A stretch of 64,000 bases of DNA. It comes from Anas platyrhynchos. Lineage: Eukaryota; Chordata; Aves; Anseriformes; Anatidae. Below, in pieces: positions 54,101-64,000 of this stretch (positions are counted from its first letter, which is position 1; every line of letters begins with the position of its first letter). The translations under genes and the position numbers were made by a program. The notes below the pieces were generated by a model. The model did no database searches, was not told the origin of the DNA, and worked only from the letters and a program-made list of their open reading frames with translations. The stretch is from the NCBI RefSeq assembly GCF_047663525.1, contig NC_092607.1, forward strand, positions 3,381,001-3,445,000, written 5' to 3'.

Positions 54101-54757
54101 ATACCTTGACTGAAGAGCTATTTTTTCACGTCACGTAATATGATATCCATGAAGCTCAAATCAGAATTAAAGATGACAATTGTGTGTTGGACTGCCGTCA
54201 TTTTCTCCTAAATAGAAAACTTAATGCTTAGGATAAAAGAGACCCACCAAGACAGAAAAATGTCACTGTTAAGTTGAAATACCAAAAGAGGTATTTTGTG
54301 TTAGCCTGGGGAAGATGATGTTTCATTACATTACTTATGTTCATGTTTAAGGTAATAGATGAGATCTGTCCCTGCAGTTGTGCCACTTAAAAGTTCACAT
54401 TATTAACATTTTTTTAATTTTCTCTTGAAACATTTTTCTTCTTAATTCAAAGGAAATAAATATTTATTAGTACCATGAAGAAAGCCTGGCAGCTTTTCTA
54501 TGGTGCATTGAAGATATTTGAGTGAATCTCCACTGGTATGAATCACGTTAGCTTTCTGGAAATCAGTGGGACCAGCGGTGATTTACAGGGCTCCGTTTAC
54601 TGTTCTGTGAAATTTACTCAGTTCACCTCTGCCCTCGTGCTTCGCACCCACTTTGCATGAGCAGTTATAGCCAACTAAAACCATAATATTTCTGATTCAC
54701 ATCAGAGAAACACTGACATTTCTTGCATATGTTCTTCATTGGTGTAGATGTGTGACC

Positions 54758-55214
54758 CCTTACTTCTGCATATTTGTGTACTTTCTGTGTATGCATTTCT
54801 GAATGCATTTCTACATGTATGTGCCAGACCACTGTGTTTGTGTGCCTGCCCCTCAGTACATCTCAGAAGAGGGAGGTATGGAGATTTGGGTGCATTTCTC
54901 TGTGCATGCAAGTGCCTGTGGTGAATTTCTGCCCCAGTGAAGCTGTGTGTACATCTCCACTTTCAGAGGTGCGTGCATTTGTGCCTGTTTCTGTGAGTAT
55001 ATGTGAGTTTCTGTGTGAGTGTGCCTGTCCTGGTGTACGTCTGCTCGCAGCAGGCCATGGGCTGTGAGGTCTGTGTGTGGGCATCTGCTGTGTGTGGCTG
55101 TGCGTGGAAATGGGGCACATGGCTGTGTGTTGTGTTACTGCGGTGTGGGGTGCCTGAGTTCAGTGTCTGCGTATGTTGTGTGAATGTGGTGTTTGTGGGG
55201 GCCGTGTGTTGGGT
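54758..55214. repeat. GT-rich degenerate repeat upstream of PREX1
   Basis: About 450 bp dominated on the plus strand by TGTGTG, TGTGCCTG and GTGCATTT words, with strong G/T strand asymmetry. It looks like a decayed minisatellite or TG microsatellite expansion. Open frames across it in several phases are low-complexity artefacts. Confidence 0.75.
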
Positions 55215-55440
55215 GTGAGGGGCAAACGGACTGAGGGAGAGCGGGTCGTGTGGTGTGTGAGGGAGTGTGGCTGTGAGGGGTGAGTGGACTGCGGGAGCGC
55301 GGGGCACTTTGCATGTGAGGGAGCTCGGCTGTAAGTGGACCGAGGGATGAGTGGATGTAGGGAGCACAGGGCATGTGGTGTGTGAGGGAGTTCGGGTGTG
55401 AGCGACCTGAGGGCGGAGCGGACTGAGGGAGCGCGGTGAG
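55215..55440. repeat. Imperfect tandem repeat, about four units, next to the PREX1 CpG island
   Basis: GTGAGG-starting units begin at about 55215, 55257, 55315 and 55382 (spacing 42, 58 and 67 bp). Each contains variants of GGACTGAGGGAG and GAGCGCGG; later units become more CpG-rich and run into the island. Confidence 0.7.
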
Positions 55441-55709
55441 GCCGCGTTCCCGCCGTGCGCGCTACCCGTCAGGGCCGCCCCATCCCTCCCGCCCTCGCCC
55501 CCCGCCGCTCTCCCCTCAGCCGCCCCCGGCCGGCCGCTGCCCGGTCCGGGCCTCCAGGGGCCGGGCTCCGCCGCCTCCTCCCGCCCCGTCCCGCCTTCCT
55601 CGCCCGCCTCCCGCTCCCCCGCACCCCCCCGCCGCCGGGGCTTCCCTTCCTCTCCTCATTCAGCGCCGCCTCGGCCGCCGAGCGCCCGCCGCGCCGCTGT
55701 TCCCCCGGC

Positions 55710-55751
55710 ATGTCCCGCAGCCGGGCTCCCCTCAGCACCCGGCTCCTGTAG
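55710..55751 (+). other. Upstream ORF 1 in the PREX1 leader (13 codons plus stop)
   Basis: An ATG at 55710 reads MSRSRAPLSTRLL and stops with TAG at 55749-55751. It matters only if transcription starts upstream of it. Confidence 0.5.
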
Positions 55752-55834
55752 CGCCTCCGCCCGCGGGTGAGGCAGGGCTGAGGGGGGCGGCCAAGGGGGT
55801 GCCGTTCCCGGGGCTCTCCGGACACCGCGGGGCT

Positions 55835-55849
55835 ATGGGGGGCTCTTGA
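55835..55849 (+). other. Upstream ORF 2 in the PREX1 leader (MGGS)
   Basis: ATG GGG GGC TCT TGA, a minimal four-codon ORF ending 51 nt before the PREX1 ATG and in the same frame. Confidence 0.6.
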
Positions 55850-55900
55850 GGCGAGCAGCGGGGAAGCGGAACGTCTCGCCCCGCCGCCACCACCACCACC

Positions 55901-56083
55901 ATGGAGCCGCCTTCTCCTTCTCCTCCTCCTCTTCCTCCTCCTCCTCCTCCTCATCCCGGCGCGGCGGAGCCCGCCGGCTGCCCCAAAGACACCGACCGCC
56001 AGCTGCGCCTCCGTCTCTGTGTCCTCAACGAGATCCTCAGCACCGAGCGGGACTACGTGGGGACCCTCCGGTTCCTGCAGTCG
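55901..56083 (+). CDS. PREX1: PREX1 (P-Rex1) coding exon 1, partial gene
   Basis: P-Rex1 is a Rac guanine-nucleotide exchange factor activated at the plasma membrane by PIP3 and G-beta-gamma. Exon 1 gives 61 codons from an ATG in an excellent context (CCACCATGG) to donor GTGAGC, phase 0. Residues 1-20 are proline-rich, encoded by a CCT-rich run. From about residue 33 the DH domain begins: [19 protein letters not shown], then [19 protein letters not shown] is closer to P-Rex1 (NEILGTERD) than to P-Rex2 (SELQKTERD). The remaining exons (about 1,600 residues in mammals: DH, PH, DEP, PDZ and phosphatase-like regions) lie right of the window. The head-to-head position beside ARFGEF2 matches human 20q13. 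An in-frame stop at 55847 excludes an N-terminal extension within this exon. Confidence 0.93.
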
Positions 56084-59000
56084 GTGAGCAGCGGGGGGAC
56101 AAAGCCCCCCTCAGGGGCTCGGCTCCTCCCGGGGCGGGCCGGGGGCTGCGTGCCGCGTCCCTGCGGCGGGGCGAAGCGTGAGGGGGGCAGGCCCGCTCCG
56201 GCCGGGGAAATTTCTGCTCTTCGAGCCGCAGAGGGCGGGGGATGCCCCCGCTGCGTGAGGGGGCCGCCAACGGCGGCGTTTGGGCCTCCGGCGAGGAAAA
56301 AAAAACCAGCCGGGGCGGCGAAGGACCGGCTGTGTCGCCCCTGCAGCCCCGGGGAAGCACGCGGGTGCCCCGCGAGGTGACAGGGACCGCTCCGGGAGCG
56401 AGTGCGCCTCGCTGAGTGCCTCCCCCCTTTTGTTGTTGTTCGGAAGTTGCTGTTCCACCCAGCCGCGAGCTCTATCCTTGCCCGTTGGCTGTTATTTGTA
56501 AATAAATGCTATATATATAAATATATTTTGCTTTACGGGTAAACACAAATAAGGGATTGGGCCGGGTGCGTCTGTGCATGTGGAGACAATTATACCCGCC
56601 CTCCGAACGGAGTGGTTCAGAAGTAAAACTCCATCAGGATGTTTCCTTTTCCCTACGTAGGCTCTAGATGTGGAATTCATCAGCATACCACCACAGTCCT
56701 GCAAATAACTCGAAGAGCCCGCAGTAAAAGTTACTAGATAACAGATATGCCATCAAAAAGAAGAAGAATAAACTATATGATCACACAGAGATCAGGAATC
56801 AAAGCAAGGGAAGTCTCTGCAGAGATTTCCAAAAGATTGGTCAGGGCAGAAATTCTTTCTGGTGTTTTGCTAGATAAGTACTAAACCCTGATTTCATCTA
56901 AATGGCTTAGACCCTGGACCCTTTCTGACTCATCTTTCCAGGAAATTTTTTTTTGTTTATTGTTTAAATTCGGTTTGTCTTCAGCGTTGTTCAGAGTCAC
57001 CCAAGTGGCAAACTGTCTAGCGAAAAGATAAATGAAAGGGAAGCGGTTGCTTTAAGAACTAGTCTCTGCTTAAATCCTCCTTTTCTCTCTCAAATAGTTG
57101 AAGACAAAGTCTGTAATTTCAGAAAGCTTCCAATTAAAGTGTCAGTTATCTTCATTTAAAACGAGGATTCTGTCTCACTGTAAGGAGATTCCTAAAATAG
57201 CTGTGAGTTGCAAAATGCCCCACCCTATAGACAAAACAAAATAATAATCATAATAAAACTCAGAAAATTCCTCTGTCCTAAGTACTGAATTTGCGATTTT
57301 GTGAGCTGCAGGCTGGAATGCAGATTCATGCTGCATGTGTTTTTTAGCTTCAGTTCCTGCAGCTAAATACATTTGCAATATTAACTAATGGGATTCTCAT
57401 ATATTGAAACAGAACATAACAGTCTTTTATTTATTTATATTTGTTAACTTGGCAGTTTTCGTGGGAGCAGCGGTGAGTAATGTGCCTTAGGTAATGGCAG
57501 TAGAAGATACTGATGGAGTATGCTTGGCTGCCTTCTCAGGATGGCTTGCTGCAGCCAGAGCCCTTCACAGCCACTTTGTTAGTAGCTACCCGCCGGAGAT
57601 TGGCGGTAGAATTATCTTGGGGGCTGGTTCTGATAGCGTGGCTTTACTCCCCTGTGGAGTTTCTGTTTTGGTAATTATGTTTGAATAAAGCACTGAGGGA
57701 TGGGATCTTTCCTATCTCTAGGCCTTGGTTTAGAGCAGCGTTCACACATAGACTTAACTTGAAGCATGTATTGAATGTTCCTCTGCTGTCCTAAATAACA
57801 ACAAGTTCCTTAAATCATTGACCTAGTTCTTATGGGCTGAGTCTCTATACAACTGCATTCAGGCAGCTGAATGGTTTTAGCACCAAGGAAAGGAGAATGA
57901 GGGCCTACTGCAGTGCGTAAGGGTGAATGGAGCAGTAGTGGGAAGATATTTTTAAAAACAAAATTTGGAGTGAGAAATATTTTCTGCATGAATTTGGTGG
58001 AAGGCCCTAACTTAGTACCTTCTAACAAGTAACTCTGGGATTTGGTATTCTCAAATCTGCGTGGGCTTCACCAATTAAGTCCACTTTACTCCCATTAGCT
58101 TTTTTCTGAGTGTTCAGATGTGACTGTGTAGGAACTGTTGCTTTTGCCCCATGGGTCTCTTTATTACTGTCTCATGTTCCATGTGAGCATCACTTACCCA
58201 GTGCAAAATAAACATAAACTCTTCTACTTTCTGGGGTATGGTACCCAGTTAACACTCAAACGTGGTTGTGTGATATTAATGTGTTGTTTTTTTTCTTCAG
58301 TGTGAATTGTACTGAAATTAATTATTTTTCCATAAGCTATAGAAGGAATTTCTTGGCAGCAGTGGAGAAAAGGCTGCAGTTCCCAAATCCTATGGAAACT
58401 AGCTCCTGTTGAACATGCGCTGAGACAGGAGGGGTGCAGATTCCTTTGCTTCAGTAACTTTAATCACTTTGATAAATAAAGGAAGGCTAAATCTCGCATC
58501 TTTCAGTCATCAGAATGAGTTTTCCATAAGTTAGATGGGACAGTTGTGCTTTAGAAAAAGGTTACCTGAGGGAGTTTGTGCTCCTTGTTAAATATTTGCT
58601 GTTGAAGCTGCAGTTCTCAGTAAGTATTCTCAATAAACAATGTTTTAAAAAGCAAACAACTAAATTCTATGGGTTTATTCACAGCCCTGAGGTTGCTTGC
58701 TAACAGAAGCTTCCATGTGTTCCCTAGTAATGTAAAAGAATCTCTTAAGTATTTGATGCTATGGATTTGCAAAACAACTAAGAGTATTTTTGTCCTTTTT
58801 TGAAGACTAGCATGTGACCATGTTAAAGGAAAGGTTTCCTTTTATCTTTTTCGTATTCTTAGAAATCTTCCCCTCCCCCCAGCCCTCCTCCAAGCTATAG
58901 GGAAAGTAGTTTCCCCGGAAACAAAGGGACTCAATCTTTATTTTGTTTGCCTTGTGTAGAAAATTGTCTTTATTTTTGCTTCTATGGATTCGTAAAGAGG

Positions 59001-62000
59001 GTATCATGAAAGTTACAGCACGTCAAGTTCTCTTTTTCTCACAAGAAAAACTGTAAGTTACCAGGAAAAACATCTTGCTATTGGTTTTGTGCTCAGAAGT
59101 AAAAACATTAATAAAAATGCTCCAGGTATTTGCCTATTTAAATAATGTAGTGTCTAGAACCTGTTATTTTGTACCTCTAGTGATTCTCACAAAAGGAGTT
59201 GTATCTGCAATGTTAACTTAGCTGTCCCACATCACTACAGCTTAACTGTTTTATTCAATCCAGTAGGTTTGATTTGGGGGCACAGGAAGCAGTTCTGGTC
59301 AGTTTTTTCCTGGTCAGTTCCTGTTACACCTGTGAGTCCCAAAGTCCCATTGCAGTATTAAGTACCAGAACTGTGGAGAGAACGAAACCTCATAGCTTTT
59401 TACTGTGGTTTGCTCCAGATCTTGCAAGATGAGGTGATGAGTTCCAAGAGTTATAGCTATTTAATTAGAGTGCCTAGATTCCATATTAAATGTTAGTAGG
59501 GTACAGATAAGATACTCATGCGTATCATAGGATTTTGATAGACTTACTTTTCCTAGATTGAGCCTCAAAATGAAGAGGCACCATACAGAGAAAGAGCAAA
59601 CTGTTTTCTACCAGCACTCAGCTAATGATCTGGAGTTACTCAATTATAAATATGCACAGGCTGTATTGTGTCCTGTCTTATCTGCCATTTTACTAGGCAG
59701 GTGTGATGTTGCAAAATACAGAATCCTGCTTGAAGAAGTACTGTGGAAATCATGAATATTAATAGATAATGTAGTTATATGGATGTGTGCTAACTTTCTT
59801 TATAAAGCCCCATTATATGGACCAATTTTTAAAGCAGCAGGGAGAACTACAGGGAATGGATGAAAACATACTGCTGCCAACGTCATTAAAGAACTACTGA
59901 TCAAATGAGAAACAAAGTGGAAAATTGTCTGAAGCTAATGGAACTTGACTAAAAGTTACTGATGGAGTAAGATAAACTTCAAAGAGAACAGGGCAAATAG
60001 TTCTGTTGTAAGTCTCTGCTGAGATCATAAGCCATAAGCATTTTCAGTCTCCAGACTTCAACATTCAATTAATCCTTTGCCTCCCCGCAACCTCTTTTAA
60101 CAGTGCAATTTATGCAGAAATGTTTACATGTTATACGTGATCTTGTAAATATTTCAGTTTTATGTGACAGAACTAAAACAGGCGGTGATTTACTTTGATG
60201 ACCAGTCTGATAAATGTTAAAGCATCTGTCTGGTGACATATAATTTTGCTAGCATACCAAGGTTGACATGAATTTGTGGCTGACAGTAGAGCCTTTGGGT
60301 ACTGAGGCATAATGTTGGCACTCTGCACCCCCTAAGCTTACTTGTTGTTCTCTAGGTATCTGTTCTTGCCTGTGCTGTAGAAAAAAGTCTCTGCAAAATT
60401 CCTTGAGAAAAGAAAGGTTGTGGCTTGTTTGAATGCTATGTAGTCGTTCCACAGAATTACAGTCAAATCTGTGATATTGGTGTTGTGGTGATTAAAGACC
60501 ATTTTTCAAGTGAGGAGGCGCAGGAGCCCTGAGTAATTTCATGCACATTCACTGACCATTGTTCTAAAGTGGTGTGCAACAATTAGATGTCAGCATTTAG
60601 AGGTTTGGCTTAGCAGTTTGGAGATGTAATCATATTAATTGCATGTGAAAGTGTAGTAACAGTAATTATCCAATATAGTAGGTTGCAGTTATAGGTATTT
60701 TGGTGTATACGCACTTACTTTTTTCCGCAGTCCTTTAATTTCACTGAACACTTGGCTGTAAGCTGCACGTGCAGCTCCCACAACTTGGTCAGGTAATTGC
60801 AAGTATATACAACCAAATTGTGCTCTGCATCATATGCAGATATGGCTCTTTCATCTCTCCAAAGACAAACCACCAATGTGTAAATTTTAATATCAGGATG
60901 CCAGGATGTAGTTTTAGTTTAAGCAGTTGCTGCATGCTCAGTGCAGGCATGAGAACAGCATGAAAGTTGAGCTGTCCTTATCAGACAGGTATCAGGTTGG
61001 ATAACTAATTGTACCAGGACTATTTTTAGGTTTGAATATTATGGCATCCTATATTTTTATATGAAGATTAGAAGTCTTCTTCCATCTTATCTGTTGTATA
61101 AATATTACGTTAGGACACGTGCCATCAGATAAATTAACCCACATCCTACCGTCTCAAAATATTTGTTATGCTCCCTTTTCTTGTTTGCTTTGTGGTTGTA
61201 ATTGATCTAGTATCTCTGGATTTTGCACTCCACCCATACCGAAATATGATAAGCATCACAGGCCTCTTATTTTTTTCTTCATATTTCACAATCATGTTTG
61301 CATCCAAGATTAGGGCTCCGGTACTCAGAGCAGCAAACAGACCATTTGTCTCATCTGTGAGGTGTGGTTTCCTGTCTTGCTCTGTTCTCTGCGAGTTTCA
61401 CCCTCAGTAGACCCAGATAAACTCTAATTCTGGAAGGTGAACCATATGGTTTGGGTGATGCCGTTCCTCTGCTATGAGGCGGCTAAAACAGCAGTTCAGG
61501 AGAGGAAGGAGATGGAAATTTGTTTGGAAGAGATCTAAATTAGCTTTGCTGTTTGGTACTTTCAGTTACTGAGATGTGCTCACCTACATCCAATTATTAT
61601 GATTGCCTATGATCAAGACTTTCTGCTGTTGAGTCTTAACAGCATGGGATGCTTTTCTTAAAAGCTTGGTTCCTGATACTTGTAAATTGAGGAAGATTGT
61701 GGCTTTCATTTTAAAGGGCAAGTTTTGTAGCCCTTGTGGTTGTAGAGTGCGAAGAACATAAGCAAAGCATAAATGCTTGTTAGTTTTTAGGAGTTTGCGT
61801 TATGACTCTTGTATTGGGATGGCAGTTCTGTTGGTAGGAGTTTTGTTTTCAGATTGTGCTTTGCAAAAAGAGCTACTAAAGGCTGAAATGCAAGCAGGTG
61901 AGAAAGTTCTTTTGCGCTAGATACTAAGAGAATGTGAAGAAAATGGTCTGGAGGTAGAAAGTGAAACAAAATGGAAAACAGAAAAGCAAAAGAAAGCAAA

Positions 62001-64000
62001 GAAAGCTCTGAAAACATTCCTTCATCTTTAGGCTTAGAAGGAGGAAAGACTCAGCTGGTGTACAGCAGCGAAACATCAGGGGTATCAATGGCATTGTCAG
62101 TTTTCTGTGGCAAAAAAGTTTTTTTCTATGCATTCTGTAAGTTTCTCTTGCATGCTATAGCTGTCATATTTTACAGGTCAGGGTATACTAAATGACGTTA
62201 ATGTTAAGTCGTACTTCTACTTACCAGTAGGATATGAATAAAGACAGAGAGATCTTCATAGTTTTCACTTGTTTCTGAAATGCCAGCAGGTGATAACCTC
62301 TTCTTCCTCCACTGTACGGATGGGAATGCAATAGGGAGTACAGTCTAAGGCCACTTGGAGCAGAGAACTAAGAACAGTCCCAGATTTTCTTGCATACCTG
62401 CACGTGCACTTTCTGTCAGACTTTTCACTGAGACACCGTGTTGGCATTTCTGTGGACCTCAGGTGGACGGCTTGCTAGGTCCACGTGGACCACCTGTGAT
62501 CTGGAGAGCCAGCTGTGGGTCTAAGAGCAGGAACTGAGGATACAGAATTCAAGGGTCCTCTTCTACTTGGAGACACGTCTGAGCTCAATTTCCTTCACCT
62601 GGAAAGTTGCATGACCAACCCATGCCTTTTGCGGTGAGGCTTTACAGACCAAAGGCGTGTAGGAGCGCAGCAGATTTTTCACATAAATTAAGTTGTTTAG
62701 TTATTTTTGGTCTCTCACAGAAGAGCCACAAGGAGAAAATACCTGTAAATCCCCCATGTGGTTTCACCACTTTGCTGCCACACAGGTGAGAAATAAACCT
62801 CCTTTTTCTTTGCTTTCTGTAGGTCGCTCTGGCTTGGCGTGCAGCTGACCCTTTGTTAACTATTCTCTCTCTACCTTGGTCTCATTCCATTCTTCAGAAT
62901 GCAGTGTTTGCTCTGACTCTTCCTCCTTGATTGCAGCGATACCATCAATCAGCGCTTTTGCCATTTGTCCCTCCCTCTCATGTCGGGGATGCCAGTTGTC
63001 TGAACATGTGTTGTGCTCTCTGGGGGGCAGGGAGAGCCTGGAGGCCCTGTGCTTTCCCAGCTCGGTGCTGATGCCTCTGCAACAAAACTCTTTTGCAATA
63101 GCAGTCTGGCGCTGAGTAAGTGCACGGGAGGGACAAAGACCCTGGGCTTTGGTAGGAATAGGCCTGTGGATTGAAAATGAAACAAACATTGGAGATAGCA
63201 GGACTGATAGGGGTAAAGTTCTCCATATGTAGCTGAATGCATGGCCAACTTTATAGTTTTTTGGCTGACTTTAGCAGGAGGCAGACTGATACATAGTAAA
63301 GGAGCTTGTTTGTACCTAAATATAGGGAGAAAAAGTTTGACAGTTCTGTTATTTTTCCAGTTCCCAGGTTGTTCAGCATTTGTGCCATGGGAAGGCGTGC
63401 TGCCTGGTGGTGGTGGGAAACGTGGCTCCTCAATTGACAGCGTATCAAAAAATCATCAGGAGGGCTGCAGAGGATCTTGACAGATCATATTCTGATCTGA
63501 AAGGAGGGTCGTTTCTGATGGTTTATCCTGGTGTTTAGGTGTCCTTACTGTTGGAAATATTTTCCTAATGCCTGCTGTAATGTCTAATCACTTTTTTTTT
63601 TTTTTTGCAATGAGCACAGAGGTGATCTTTTTCTCTTGTATCAGTTTCTCAAGTACATGTATATTGTGCTGTTAGCACATTTTGTTTCACTCTAGACTAA
63701 ATTGTCAAATTATGCAACTCTTTTCTTACAAGCTATTTAATTTTACCTCTGATAATTTCTGTGCTATTATTTGGATTCTCCACTTACTCTGTTTCTTGAA
63801 CTCTAGTGTTTAAACTGTGGGCACAAGGCACTTAAAAGTCTTTAGCAGTGCAGAGTTCTTACACAGGAGCAGTATTGTAGCACAGCAGCCATAAACAGTT
63901 TGCCTGAGATTGTACCTGTCTTTGAGGACAACTCATTGATCATACCAGTGACAGCGACTGTTTGCATACGGGCTTTATGGGAGCAGTGTAATGTTTACAA
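56084..64000 (+). other. PREX1: PREX1 intron 1 (5' part)
   Basis: After the donor at 56084 the GC-rich island ends near 56.4 kb and AT-rich DNA follows to the window edge. I searched the plus strand for the next DH-domain segment (AFLHRIRQ-like) and did not find it, in line with the long first intron of mammalian PREX1. It holds T homopolymers such as 63592-63606 and no gene I can support. Confidence 0.8.

Larger units (their letters stand above)
28786..54750. other. Intergenic region between ARFGEF2 and PREX1
   Basis: About 26 kb with no exon chain, tRNA or conserved open frame that I can support. Open frames are short (under about 115 codons), lack splice-linked partners and match no family I know. 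It contains the CR1 fragments, homopolymers, microsatellites and TAGG-rich tract listed separately. Unspliced non-coding transcripts or distal enhancers cannot be excluded from sequence alone. Confidence 0.7.
55430..56400 (+). promoter_or_regulatory. PREX1: PREX1 CpG-island promoter and 5' leader
   Basis: A very GC- and CpG-rich block covering the leader, exon 1 and the first 300 bp of intron 1. I see no TATA box, and GC boxes are frequent. The start site is not determinable by eye. The leader contains two short upstream ORFs and an in-frame TGA at 55847, which fixes the coding start downstream of it. Confidence 0.8.

Noticed and set aside
54963..55367. 134-codon minus-strand His/Thr/Ser-rich open frame
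   Set aside because: Low-complexity translation of the GT-rich repeat; several frames are open on both strands for the same reason.
55469..55954. 161-codon Arg/Gly-rich open frame on the minus strand over PREX1 exon 1
   Set aside because: Shadow of the CpG island and the CCT repeat; low complexity and no homology that I recognise.
55901..56083. PREX2 as the identity of the plus-strand exon
   Set aside because: [19 protein letters not shown] is closer to P-Rex1 than to the P-Rex2 form with SELQKTERD and LEFL, and the gene sits next to ARFGEF2.

Overview
The window is vertebrate nuclear DNA, almost certainly avian. It has spliced genes with GT-AG introns, CpG-island promoters, many CR1-type LINE fragments and short introns: 32 coding exons fit in about 27.5 kb. 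I cannot name the species. All comparisons with mammalian proteins are from memory, not from a search.

Layout. (1) Positions 103-27610, minus strand: the first 32 coding exons of ARFGEF2 (BIG2, a brefeldin-A-inhibited ARF guanine-nucleotide exchange factor). I assembled them by hand into one uninterrupted frame of 1,491 codons plus two bases. The remaining C-terminal part, about 290 residues if the length matches the human protein, lies left of position 1. (2) Positions 27.2-27.83 kb: the ARFGEF2 CpG-island promoter, with an exact GTCACGTGAC palindrome and a YY1-type AAGATGGCGGC. (3) Positions 27.84-28.79 kb: a CR1 fragment and an LTR-like unit, both on the minus strand, stacked just upstream of that promoter. 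(4) Positions about 28.8-54.7 kb: intergenic DNA in which I find no convincing gene. It holds old and younger CR1 pieces, homopolymers, ATT microsatellites, a TAGG-rich tract and two candidate non-coding conserved blocks. (5) Positions 54.75-55.44 kb: a GT-rich degenerate repeat with four short GTGAGGGAG-type units. (6) Positions 55.43-56.4 kb: a CpG island with PREX1 exon 1 on the plus strand (start codon 55901, donor at 56084), two short upstream ORFs and a CCT-repeat-coded proline-rich N-terminus. (7) Positions 56084-64000: the start of PREX1 intron 1, with no further exon seen.

The head-to-head ARFGEF2/PREX1 order matches the human 20q13 neighbourhood, which supports the paralogue choices (ARFGEF2 not ARFGEF1, PREX1 not PREX2). 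Both genes encode small-GTPase exchange factors: BIG2 activates class I ARFs at the trans-Golgi and recycling endosomes, and P-Rex1 activates Rac downstream of PIP3 and G-beta-gamma. They are not known to act as one system, and their promoters are about 28 kb apart.

I found no wholly new biological system. The points most worth following are the palindromic CLEAR-like box at the ARFGEF2 promoter, the LTR-like promoter pointing at ARFGEF2, two unusual residues in the BIG2 Sec7 domain, and the repeat and uORF structure around PREX1 exon 1.
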